Of a stretch of DNA of 64,000 bases, positions 44,626 to 55,111 are shown one piece after another. The position numbers were made by a program, and so were the translations under genes. Positions within the stretch are counted from its first letter, which is position 1, and the number at the start of each line of letters is the position of its first letter. The stretch comes from Chalara sp. BL73 (lineage: Eukaryota; Ascomycota; Leotiomycetes; Helotiales): the NCBI GenBank assembly GCA_918026815.1, contig CAKJVC010000017.1, positions 806,001-870,000 of the forward strand, in the 5' to 3' direction. The notes beneath the pieces were generated by a model. It saw nothing but the letters and a program-made list of their open reading frames with translations, did not search any database and was not told the origin of the DNA.

Positions 44626-46290
44626 CTATGCACTTGCACCTACATGCTCCCTTTGCGATTTGTTTCTGAGTTTCGCATCTTTCTGCAATTTTCGAGCATA
44701 CTTGACCCCAAAGCCATGGTTGAAAACCTCTCTAATATCCTCCAAAGTCATACCCTTGACTTCCGGGTAGCAGAAGTATACCGCAATCCATCCAAAAAAG
44801 CAGATTGCAGCATAAAACCCAAAAGCACCGGACGGGGTTGTGTTCTCCATTTGCGTTAAGAAGGTACTGGCGACGATAATGTTCGAGCCCCAACAGGAAC
44901 ATGTTAACATCATCGTTCCGTAAGCGCGAACCTCCATGGGAAAGAATTCAGATGATAACCAGGCTGTATTTCCCATACCACTAGAGTAAAAGGCGACATA
45001 AAAGATCATGCACACGAGGACCACATAAGCAGGCCATCCGATCTTGGTTGATTTTAGTGTTAGATCGTGATTGATTGGGATCCAATGGAAAGCAACAGCG
45101 GCAAGAACGAGGAAAAGAGCCATCCCCCACATGGTACAGAGCAGTATGCGGCGACGCCCGATGCGATCGACGAGCATGAGGTTAACCCAAGTGAAGATGA
45201 AGTTTGTACCAGCGATTATTGTTCCAACAGCTACTGGGTTGGAGAAACCGACAAGAGCAAAAAGTGTGGAGGAATCTGATGCAATCCTTTAGCCTGAGCG
45301 AGAAAAATTAGACAATGGCAAGATTATAGTTGACTTACAGTACATAAGGGCATTGAAACCACCCAGTTGTGAAATAGCCATAAGGCCACATGCCGCTATC
45401 AAAGCACGTAGGTTGGCGGGTACGACATAAAGTTGTTTGACAAGCCATGTGTGGCCCTTCCCTTCTTGGAGGGATTTTGCCGCCATAACGTGATGTGTGA
45501 TGTGCTGCACCTTTTGCTGAACTTGTTCTGGTGTCCCTTCAGGAAAGATACGGGCTATTACGCTGGCTGCAGCTTCAGGTTTATTGTGATAGATGAGTTG
45601 GCGCGGCGATTCAGGACAAAAGGGTAGGAGCCCCATCAGGAAAATGGCTGGTACAGCTCCAAGGCCAACCATAGCTCTCCAGCCATGGGGAACTTTGGCA
45701 AGAGCTGCACCTATACCGTAGGAAATTAACTGACCACCCGTGATTGACATATTATCGAGCCCAATCATTCGGCCGCGATACCTGGCTGGGGCAACTTCCG
45801 CAATATAGAGAGGGACAATCATTGCAGCTGAACCGACACCGAATCCAACCACCAGGCGACCCACGGTCATCTGAGCGATGGAGTAGGAACAAGCTTGTAG
45901 TACAGCGCCAATAATAAAGAGTGCGCAGCCCATATATATTGCGCCCTTGCGACCAAATCGATCGGCAGTAAGTCCTGCTGCGATAGCACCAATAAATGCG
46001 CCTCCAGAGGTTATGGAGGTGACCAATTCTTTCTCTTGGGAGGTGAGAACCTTGCCCAAATCTTCTCCAAGGTAGACCAGCACGGCGGAGATGATACCGG
46101 TGTCATAGCCGAAAAGGAGGCCGCCTACTCCGGCAGTAATTGAAACTAGCCATGCGAACTTCCCTGACTGGGTTCGTTCGATCGAGTCGAGTTCATCGAG
46201 TTCTTCCGTTGGATTTGAAAGGGAAGAAGGCGTCACGCTTTCGACATGTAGGGCGTCGTCCTTGGAATCGGCATGAAAAGGTTCACCCAT
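44626..46290 (-). CDS. MFS sugar porter, probable myo-inositol transporter, 533 aa
   Basis: Exons 45339-46290 and 44626-45275 (63-nt intron) encode 533 residues with twelve predicted membrane helices. Sugar-porter motifs: GGLLFGYDTGIISAVL in helix 1, DRFGRKG and DRIGRRR loops, PLYIAEVAPARYRGR, FCPESPRQL, and near the end YPEVKGMTLEDI. The ESPRQL and EVKGMTLEDI forms and the overall arrangement resemble ITR1-type H+/myo-inositol symporters more than hexose transporters. Substrate is inferred from this and from the flanking inositol oxygenase and dehydrogenase. Splicing at the acceptor 45276 gives MYYSSTLFALVGF, the expected continuation of helix 7. It is divergent from the regulator gene downstream. 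Confidence 0.9.
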
Positions 46291-47286
46291 GATTAAGGAA
46301 GTCTGGCTATACGGATCGCAGTAGGAGCTTTGTTGTGCTTGTTATACTTGTTGTGGATAAGCCAAGGGGAGAAGAATGAAGATGGTTAGTGTAACAGACG
46401 GAGATGTGGGCGAGGATGAGAATTATTCATGAACAAGTGGTGAGGTAAGAAGATTATATAAATTCGGAGCATTGCAGTTCTCTCAGCAGCACCAAGCTCG
46501 TGTATAAAGTAGAAATTTTGTCCATTCTGACTCGCAACCCAGACAGCCGGGTAGAGCCATTGTGTTATGTGGAGATCCCCGCCATGCATGCATGGGCAGG
46601 TGAGGAAAGCTGGGGAAGAGGAAATTGCCGTGTTGGTGAGAGGCGCTACTCTGGAGCTAAAGTCAAGGTGGCGTTACCTGTAGTAACCTGAGCATTACTA
46701 TCTTTTGATGATATTGTTTACGATGGTAAATAAGGAGGGGTGATCCACCAAACAGGGAAAAAAGCATATAATCCAGAAGGACGTTATTTCTTGGCTTCGA
46801 CAAATTGCTTTTTGATTAACCAATAAAAGACAAAAGATTAGTAATTTACGTATATTGTCCTACTAATTCTGTTGTAATAGCTTTGCAGACAGTTGTGGGT
46901 TGCCTCCCCCATTTTCCCCGCATCCGGCAAACCTGTTGTTCCTGTGCCGCCAGTCTCCATCCCTGTTGATGCTTTTATATCAATCCCCGCAACCCCAACT
47001 TCTTCTTCCCTTCCTTTTACCTGTCCTTCCATTTCTGTTGTTCCCGGAAATTCCTGGCGTTAAGAGTAATTTTCAGTGCTGGTAATGACGTAGCCAATTC
47101 ACTCCAGCTCAATTGGGTAATTCTTACAGTACACTTCACCCAGATTCGCCTCCGCATCCGCATTTCATATCCAGGCAACTTAGATGCTACTCTTGAACCC
47201 GATGAAGAGCTCTTATAGTCCATTCTCAATTCGGCAACTGCCAGCGCGCCTCTATGATGCTCATGTAGGCAAACTTCCTTTACTTC
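46291..47286. promoter_or_regulatory. 1-kb divergent promoter region between transporter and regulator
   Basis: Upstream of both the inositol-type transporter and the Fungal_trans_2 regulator. No other gene recognised; no defined binding site could be picked out. Confidence 0.45.
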
Positions 47287-49175
47287 ATGTTGCCGCAAGC
47301 TGGACATAAGCCAAGGTAAGCCTCTCTAGGGCCATGTCTCCGAGCATTTACCGCACTGCCGTCAAATCCATTGTTAACCCCTCTCCGCCAGCACAAGTGG
47401 AAGATCACGAAACCCGCCCCTATCAGTAGCCGCTTCCGCAACAACAAACAAGAGCCTCCGCTTCCGACATGGCTCGAGCGCGAGATATGACTCTGATTTT
47501 GCGCCCAATCAAAAATGGGTGAGCTTGTCTGGCAGGAGTACGTAATTGAATGAAATTATCCCATCTGACCAATTTTGGCCAATCTTCTTACCATCAACTA
47601 GTTTGCTCTGATTTTGTGGACGAGACACCGGAACTGAATGAAATATATTCCAGCGGACCATTTGAATCCGATGCTGCAAGTTCACCGAATCGCACCATTG
47701 AGTCACCCGCCTCATCTCTTGGAGCCTTAACACTTGCTGCTGAGGCTCTCACGAGCCTGGAATCAGCCTCATGGTCACCTCGTCCATTATATACGCCCAC
47801 CCATTCACCCTCGTCAGCCAAACGTCGGTGCACTAATGATAGCGTATATTCCTTCTCTTCTGCTCGCCAGGCACTCGAGAATCACGCGATTTGTGCAAGT
47901 CCTAACAACGATGTTCTCAGCACGGGAGATTTTAGTCAAGAAGCTTCGATTGAGCAGCTACATCAGGCATCTCTTCTGCCAAACCAGAATATCTCCCATG
48001 TGACTCTTCAAGAAGCTTGTCTCATGCGTTACTTCGTTGATAACCTTGCCTGCTGGTTCGATCTTGCTGACCCAGACCGGCATTTTGCACTTGTGGTACC
48101 TCAGCGTGCCAGGCATTGCCCTGCTCTTCTCCTTTCTATCTATACGGCCAGCTCGAGGCACCTTTGCCGCCTCTCACGGTACCTCAACCCAACAACCAAA
48201 CGTGTTGAATATCTGGGCAAAACACTTCCAGATCTGCACATCGACACTGCCGTTGAGTACCACAGTCGGTGCATCGAGTATCTAGTAAACTCGTCAAACG
48301 ATCCGGAAGCGATATTTGATGTGGACCTTCTTACCGCATCTATAATTTTACGTTTCTACGAAGAGGTGGATGCACCCTTCAATGGCGGTGATTGGGAAGC
48401 AAGCCTTCGGGGAGCCCGAGTCTTTATCGATGCGCAAGCTTCCTCGCACAGGCCATCTTCTCCAGAAGCACACGAAAGTCCCATCATTTCAAGCCTACGA
48501 TGTGCTGCGTTCCGCGTAGCATGCCGTCAAGAAGTGTACATATCTTTTACCAAGCAACGACCGCCTTTTCCGCTTTCTTCCGCCTCGTGTCAGACACAGG
48601 TGTATCGCTTACTTGATCCATGTGACGACTACATTTGGTCACATCGAGCTGTTGTACACTGCTCCGACGTGCTGACTTTCTGCTATGGCCCACTGTCCCA
48701 AACAGCCTCTTCATACGATATCCTTCTTCAATATCATCAGGAGTGGGCGCGTTTGCGTCCGGACTCATTTGATCCGATCTGGGAGAGCCAAGTCGACGCA
48801 GGCGCGTTCGGTGAGCTCTGGTTCCTGAGTGATTGCCATGTCACCGGCGTGCAGCATTGGAATCTCGCAGAGATCCTGCTCACGGTCTATGATCCAAGGA
48901 TTCCCAGATTGGGGCCGAATCAAAAGTCTGCGGCTCATCGTATCGAGAAGCAGGTTATGGCGATAGTGAAGAAGCTCTGCGGGATTGCAATCTCTAACCG
49001 GAGAGCGCCGCCGGCGATGATCACTGCGTGTATCGCGATTGCCATGTGTGGTGATCAGTTCACCGAGTTGCGCGAACAACAGGCCTTACTTGAAGTCCTG
49101 CGTGAAACAGACGTAGAGTATGCCTGGCCAACCGGACATATCCAAGCACGCTTGAGGGCAGAATGGGGCTGGTAA
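47287..49175 (+). CDS. Fungal_trans_2 (DUF3468) transcription regulator without visible Zn2Cys6 motif, 582 aa
   Basis: Exons 47287-47315, 47392-47537 and 47602-49175 encode 582 residues. The region DFVDETPELNEIYSSGPF, then TLQEACLMRYFVDNLACWFDL and PALLLSIYTASSRHL, is the regulatory domain of Fungal_trans_2 proteins. The family segment LRFRHGSSARYDSDFAP lies in the second exon, as expected just after the DNA-binding domain. Relatives carry a Zn2Cys6 cluster before this; here the N-terminus reads MLPQAGHKPSTSGRSRNPP and has no cysteine cluster. Either a further upstream exon was missed or the protein has lost its DNA-binding domain. Location next to the inositol-type transporter suggests a pathway regulator (inference). 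The start and first exon are the least certain parts. Confidence 0.72.
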
Positions 49176-49523
49176 CATTTTGAGAATAAGTACTGGTTTC
49201 TTGAGTATTACCAACTCACTCAACTTGATCTTTACAAAACTATATATATATATATATTCACATATAGTTATTTATCTAGATAATCACGACCAGTCTGATG
49301 TGATGGCTTTCTATGAATTATAATATCTCTCAAGATAAAATAGCTCGATACAAGGTATGAGCTATCAGAAAGCCATTCCATAGAATCACCACCATACCAC
49401 TTACTATTCACAGCCTAGCACAACTCCTATAGGACAGCAACAGAATGTAAAACAACCAAAATATTGCTTCCAGATATGAATGACAGCTTAAAATTTTATA
49501 GAAGTCCCGTCATCCGCCCTTGT
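49176..49523. other. Convergent 3' intergenic region with a TA repeat
   Basis: 350 bp between converging genes. It contains a (TA)n run at 49241-49257 and otherwise nothing. Confidence 0.6.
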
Positions 49524-51110
49524 TCAAGCGTTCGATTTTTCTCTTTGCCTTTCTCCTTCATTGTCTTGCCTCCAGACCTTGAGCCACATGCTCCCTGGTG
49601 ACAAATTAAATGTCTCGAACCGCTCGGGCTCCCACCCCTCCCGCTCAAAGGCGAAGCAATACCGATGAACCACGCTAGCCAACAGCACCGTCTGCTCCAG
49701 ATACGAGATATTCCGCCCGATACAGCCACGAGCCCCGGTGGAGAAGCTGAGGAACGCGCTCTGGAGCTCTTTGCCGCTCTCACCGAGCCAGCGCTCGGGA
49801 ATGAAACCCTCAGGGTCGGGAAACACCTGCGCGTCGCGGTGCGCGATGTACGCACTGATGGATACGCTGGTGTTGCCCGGCACGAATGTTCCTGCAATGG
49901 GCATCCCGGACGGAGGCGTGCGTCGTGGGAGGCCAAAGGTAGTTGGTGGCAGGAGACGAAGCGATTCATCGAGGCAGGCACGAAGATAGGGCAGATGGCG
50001 GACCTTCTCATAGCTCACCACGCGTTCGTCCTCGTCCATAACAGAATCGAGCTCTTTTCTTAGCTTGGCCAACACATGTGGGTGCTTGATGAGTTGGAAC
50101 ATGACGTTATTCATGGCAATGGCGGTGGTATCGCTCCCAGCGTTCATCATGATGGAGACCTCGGCGACGATCTCTCCCCAGTCCATCCCGTTCGGGTGGC
50201 CGGCTTTGTCTTCCATCAGGCACTGGAAGAAATCCTCAAGCTTTTCTCCCGTGCGGTAGCGTCGCAGCCGGTTTTGGGCACGCGCGTACACGATATCGTT
50301 CCAGCCTTCGTTGAGCTTCCATCGGCGACGGTAGGATGGGATAAGCTTTGATAGCGGGATGAGAAAGCGAAACCAGGAAAAGGCCCATACTATACCAGCC
50401 TGAGCTCGCGCAGTTGCATGGAGGCACTGACGGTAATTGATCGTGTAGGTGGATCCGTCCATGCGCTCTGCTATGCAGAGATCGTTGCCTGCATCAAGAA
50501 ACCCAAGCCGTTCACTGAGGCCAATGTCGGCTATTGCGTCTAGGGTAAAGAAATTGGTCCAGGATCTATAATCGACAGTGAGATCTTCTGCTGTAGGGCG
50601 GCTACCTGGCTCTAACGGTGCTGTACAAAGCTTATCGAAAGCGGTAATGAGTCGGGAGGTCTTGTCTGTGACCTTGTGTTCCCAAGCCTCCAGGTTTTTT
50701 AGGGCATACGCGGAAGCCAGAACGCGTCGCTTGCGTTGATGCTCGATTTTATCGCGGACGTCTGCCAGATGGTGGTGAGTGCCCGCAAGGGTATCGTAAA
50801 ATACATCTTTGGAGCACGGGGTAGAGTGACCATATATATCTTTGATAGCCGCAAGATCGGAATAGGATAGGGAATTGGGCCCGATCCGGACGACTGGCGA
50901 TTTCTTGTGTGCTTCTAATAGCTTGCTGGAGCGGAATGGTTGGTTGGCTTCCCATATAAAGCTGAAATCGGTGATCCCAGAGAGGAGATTGAGATTTGGA
51001 TATTTTCGGAGACCTTTTGGGTCGTAGAAGTAATATGCAACAGGGTATATAACACCATAACAGAAACAACTGAATACAGTGATCGCAGCGAAAATGAGGC
51101 CGTACATCAT
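49524..51110 (-). CDS. Cytochrome P450 monooxygenase, 528 aa, intronless
   Basis: A full-length microsomal P450. One N-terminal membrane helix (MMYGLIFAAITVFSCFCYG) is followed by YDPKGLRKYPNLNLLSG. The oxygen-activating I-helix motif AGSDTT lies at about residue 324, the K-helix ExxR (DESLRLLPP) near 382, the PERW meander (FIPERWLG), and the heme-ligand loop FSTGARGCIGRN near 465 with the thiolate Cys. Length and domain order are normal. The family looks like the filamentous-fungal benzoate/phenol-hydroxylase-like P450s, but substrate cannot be assigned. It is divergently arranged with a complete P450 reductase gene across 0.8 kb, suggesting co-expression of enzyme and electron donor. Confidence 0.93.
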   Translation of the reverse strand: MMYGLIFAAITVFSCFCYGVIYPVAYYFYDPKGLRKYPNLNLLSGITDFSFIWEANQPFRSSKLLEAHKKSPVVRIGPNSLSYSDLAAIKDIYGHSTPCSKDVFYDTLAGTHHHLADVRDKIEHQRKRRVLASAYALKNLEAWEHKVTDKTSRLITAFDKLCTAPLEPGSRPTAEDLTVDYRSWTNFFTLDAIADIGLSERLGFLDAGNDLCIAERMDGSTYTINYRQCLHATARAQAGIVWAFSWFRFLIPLSKLIPSYRRRWKLNEGWNDIVYARAQNRLRRYRTGEKLEDFFQCLMEDKAGHPNGMDWGEIVAEVSIMMNAGSDTTAIAMNNVMFQLIKHPHVLAKLRKELDSVMDEDERVVSYEKVRHLPYLRACLDESLRLLPPTTFGLPRRTPPSGMPIAGTFVPGNTSVSISAYIAHRDAQVFPDPEGFIPERWLGESGKELQSAFLSFSTGARGCIGRNISYLEQTVLLASVVHRYCFAFEREGWEPERFETFNLSPGSMWLKVWRQDNEGERQREKSNA

Positions 51111-51924
51111 GAGGGTGTTATTTCGGTCACTGGCACAATGGTCTCAAGAGTGATCACAAAACAGGCAAAGAAGCTAGGTAGTAGAAAGAAAGATTAGTTA
51201 AGATTCTTGTCGGATGGTCAGCTTAGTGTTGAGCCAGTTGGAGGACGACTAATATACAGGCTGATGGAAGATAAATGATAGAATGTGAAGATTTAGGTGG
51301 GATCCATGCATAAGAACAACTGACGATTGACATGGTGACTGTAGGTTGAAATCCAAATGAAGAAAGAATAGGTGTGTTGGAAAGGCAAGAATGCCGAGAG
51401 GAGCAACGTATAAATTTTAATCCCGACGCTACCAAAGGTTGCGCCAAGCTGCTGCAAGAAGTTACATTACCGTTTTTCTGCCTACACAAATAGTAGAACT
51501 AAGTGGCGTAAGCGGCAGTAGGGATGTTGTGGTAATTGTGTGCTGCAAAATAAGGCCATTGGGGAGTGGATCGTGCTTAGCGCACCTTCCTTGGGGCGAC
51601 CATTAATGGAAACTTATGACTGAATCCCAGTCACGGAAATAACGTCAGGGTTGGTATAAAAGGGCTGACTAAGCTGTTGATCTATTCAAGGAACGTAATG
51701 TAGGTGTCACGTGAATTTCCTTCTTGAGAAATAGCTTCCAGAGTGTATGTCTAAATATTGTGAACTAAAGCTGTCACGTCAGTAAGGATAGCATGTGCTT
51801 ACTAGTATCTCGACCCGAAGTGATACTCGATATTTAATTCTGATTTTTCATTTATCTTTCGTCTAGAGCTTGCTTCCTCGACTACTTGCACGCTACGAGC
51901 AAAGGTGTTCATCCTTAATTGAGA
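51111..51924. promoter_or_regulatory. Divergent promoter region of the P450 / P450 reductase pair
   Basis: 814 bp between the two start codons. Two TATA-like AT stretches and short unrelated frames are present. No specific operator identified. Confidence 0.5.
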
Positions 51925-54084
51925 ATGGATACATTGATATCTCGCACTGATCTTTCATTCCTTCTACAAGCAGGGCTGGAAATCGATGATGTAGCTTTGT
52001 TGGGCTTGATTCTCCTGCTTGGGTTTTGCATCTCCCTAAAAGGGGTCTTATGGGACAAGCCAGACCCATACCATCATTTATGGTTTGAGAAACCCCAGTC
52101 AGATATTGCCACGTCGCAGAACCAGCAAACCAGAGATATAGGGTTGAAGCTTGAGCAAAGTGTAGTATTGAGAGTCCCGTGTATCTTCTGTGTCTGACCA
52201 ACCGAAATACAGGGCAAATCTGGCGTTCTTTTCTGGGGCTCGCAGTCAGGAACGGCCGAAGAGCTGGCAGGGCGGCTTACACGAGATATACGATCTCGAT
52301 TTGGTCTTGATATACTTCTCGCGGATCTTGCTGACTATGACCCTGAGACTCTACAGAATATTCCAGAGTCCAAGCTTGCGATTTTCATTTTATCCACCTA
52401 TGGTGAAGGAGACCCCAGCGACAACGCCATCCAGCTGTTTTCATGGTTACAGACCAAATCAAATGCATCGTTCTCTATAAGTTTGTTCAATCTCCGATAT
52501 GCAGCACTTGGACTCGGAAACAGCAACTATAAATTTTACAACCGAGTCATCGATGTCTTCACGGAAGCCGTCGATCGATTTCAGGCCAAACCTCTCCTTG
52601 CAACTGGCAAAGCAGACGACTTCAAAGGCGCCACGGAGGAAGACTTTATTGAATGGAAGCAGAGACTCTTTCTCATGTTCCAGGAGAAGCTGGGGTTGCA
52701 GGAAAGACCATTGCATTACGAGCCTTCACTTAAAGTTGTCGAGGACGCCTCCGTGGATTTAATTGACATTCATGCGGGAGAGCCGGTTAAAGCGCATGTT
52801 GCTTTGAAATCTACATCTAGAAGCTCCGAAATTCGACCCCTTCCAATAAAAATTGCTAGACAAATGTTAATCAACGATGAGCGCAACTGTCTACATATCG
52901 AAGTCGATACTGCCAACTACCCAGAGCTCAAATACAAGACTGGCGATCATCTCGCTGTCTGGCCATCAAATCCAAGGTCTGAAGTTACTCGATTGATCAA
53001 CGTTCTAGGACTACAAGACAGCAGAGACATGGGTCTTCTTGTATCAAGCCTCGATCAGTCCACCAAGGTAAGGGTACCATCACCAACGACCCTTGGAATC
53101 CTATTCACGCACTATCTGGAGATATGTGCTCCAGTTCCCCGCGAGGTTGTGCTATCGCTTGTTGAGTTTGCTCCATCCTCATCCGCAAAGGCCTTTCTCA
53201 GCCAGCTGGGCTCAAACAAAGACACTTACCATGGTTATTGTGTTGGATCAAAGGTCACATTGGGTCGCCTTCTCGAAGCCGCCATCTCACCTACTGATAG
53301 CTGGTCCCAGCTACCCTTATCTTTTATTGTGGAAATGCTCTCACCACTGCAAGCACGCCGCTATTCAATTTCCTCCTCAGCTATTGTATCACCAAATACC
53401 GTTGCCCTCACGGTCTCCACTAACACATCCGCCGCAGCATCCAACCCTGGCCATGCAGCCGAGAGTCTAGGTCTGACTACAGGATACCTGACCGCTCTTG
53501 CTAAATCCATTCAGTCAGACCAAACTTCTGATTACAAGCTCATAGGTCCTAAAGGCTTACTTGCAGGAAACAAAATCTTCGCCTCTATCATAACCTCAAA
53601 ATTTCGTCTTCCTGTGCTCTCTCAACACCCCTTGATTCTCATCGCGTCGGGTAGCGGTATCGCGCCTTTCCGAGGCTTTCTCCAAGAACGTGCTCGATTT
53701 GCCAAGCTCGGCCGTGAAGTCGGACCTATGATTCTCTTCTACGGATGTCGTACCCAATCTGATTTTCTCTACTCTGATGAGTTAGCCATCTTGCAAACCA
53801 AGTTCGCAGGCAAGCTCGACATTCATGTTGGGTTTTCTCGTGATGGAAATCGGAAGACCTACGTTCAAGATCGGGTCAGGGAACATCTTAACCAGCTGCT
53901 TAGGAGATTGAGATACGACAACGCGCATTTATATATTTGCGGGAGTACTGCTATGGCGAAGGACGTGGAAAGGGTCATTAGTGATGGCGTGAAGTCTGAG
54001 ACAGGCTGGGGAGAGAAAGAATTGGTGGAGTGGAGTGAGGGTATGAAAAAATCTCGAAGGTGGCAAGAGGATGTCTGGGGCTAG
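51925..54084 (+). CDS. NADPH-cytochrome P450 reductase, 702 aa
   Basis: Exons 51925-52161 and 52213-54084 (51-nt intron) encode 702 residues, the usual size. An N-terminal membrane anchor (ALLGLILLLGFCISL) is followed by the FMN-binding flavodoxin domain: FWGSQSGTAEELAGRL, FILSTYGEGDPSDNA, LGLGNSNYKFYN. The FAD/NADPH domain has KTGDHLAVWPSNP, ARRYSISSSA, IASGSGIAPFRGFLQER, FYGCRTQSDFLY and YICGSTAMAKDVE, ending in WQEDVWG with the C-terminal aromatic residue that stacks on FAD. The enzyme passes electrons from NADPH via FAD and FMN to microsomal P450s. Most ascomycetes have one housekeeping copy plus extras; the adjacent P450 suggests this could be a partner-specific copy, but sequence alone does not decide it. 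Confidence 0.94.
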
Positions 54085-55111
54085 GTCTGTTTATTCATTA
54101 CAATTAGTAGTAAGAGCAGAAGCATATGGCTTTTATAGACTTGAAGATCGTTGAATAATATTTAAATGTGTTGGTCTCAAGGACGTACACCGCCAGATAC
54201 ATGACAAAATTGGTATCTCAAATCTGTCCTTGATACCACAACTCGTCGTTGTGAGAGCAGTCTTTACGCAGAGGAGATAACCATTTCAAATGCAACGCAA
54301 TTCTTTACCGCACCTTCACAGGATTTTGATGTTGCTACATATATCTTTACAGAAAATTTTCTATACCGAAGGATCTGTATTCCCACAGCGGTTCAAAAGG
54401 CATAGCATGGACACCAGTGGCAACCAAACTAATGAAGCAGAATTCCCGCAGAGGTAGAATAAAATGCGACAAAGCGAATGAAATCTGGCCGTGCGGTTCG
54501 CAACTCGTAACGCATCATCGAATCTAAACTGGTATATAATGTTGTTGCACGAGGACCCTGGACTGGCTCCCCCCACCAACACTCAAGACACAAAATACAG
54601 GTATAGCAACTATAATTTCCTCTGCTCTTCTCGCGTTCAAGATTCAAGATATACTCTTTAAGCCCGCATCAATATCTATCTAGATGAATCTCGCACTATG
54701 AGGTGATCCTGGTCCGAATCTCATCGATACACCTTTTGTTCATCGCTCATCCCAATCATAATTTACTGTCACAAGGAGAACTGCCCACCATAATAACCAA
54801 CGGCCGTTGTCCGCTCTCTAGCCCTGTGATACCCAATCATCTTTGAGTATCCTCTAGTATATAATAAGACCGATGTATTGTCTCTACCTACCATTTGATC
54901 CTTTGCCTAGCAGTTGTCCTCTCCGCGACGGCAGGTCCCCACTTTTTTATCGGCCATTGGTTCCTGTCCCGCTCCGGCTAGAGATTGAAAACCTAACAGC
55001 ACTCCTCTAGAGCCCTCTCTTTCATCCTTGAATTCTGCAATTTCCAGTTCCTGGGATCACATACACATATTATTTGACTAATGAGGTATCGTCCCACTGT
55101 CCCTTACGAGT
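54085..55111. other. Intergenic, 1 kb
   Basis: Lies upstream of the Zn2Cys6 regulator; the C/T-rich stretch near 54900-55060 probably belongs to its promoter. No other feature. Confidence 0.5.
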
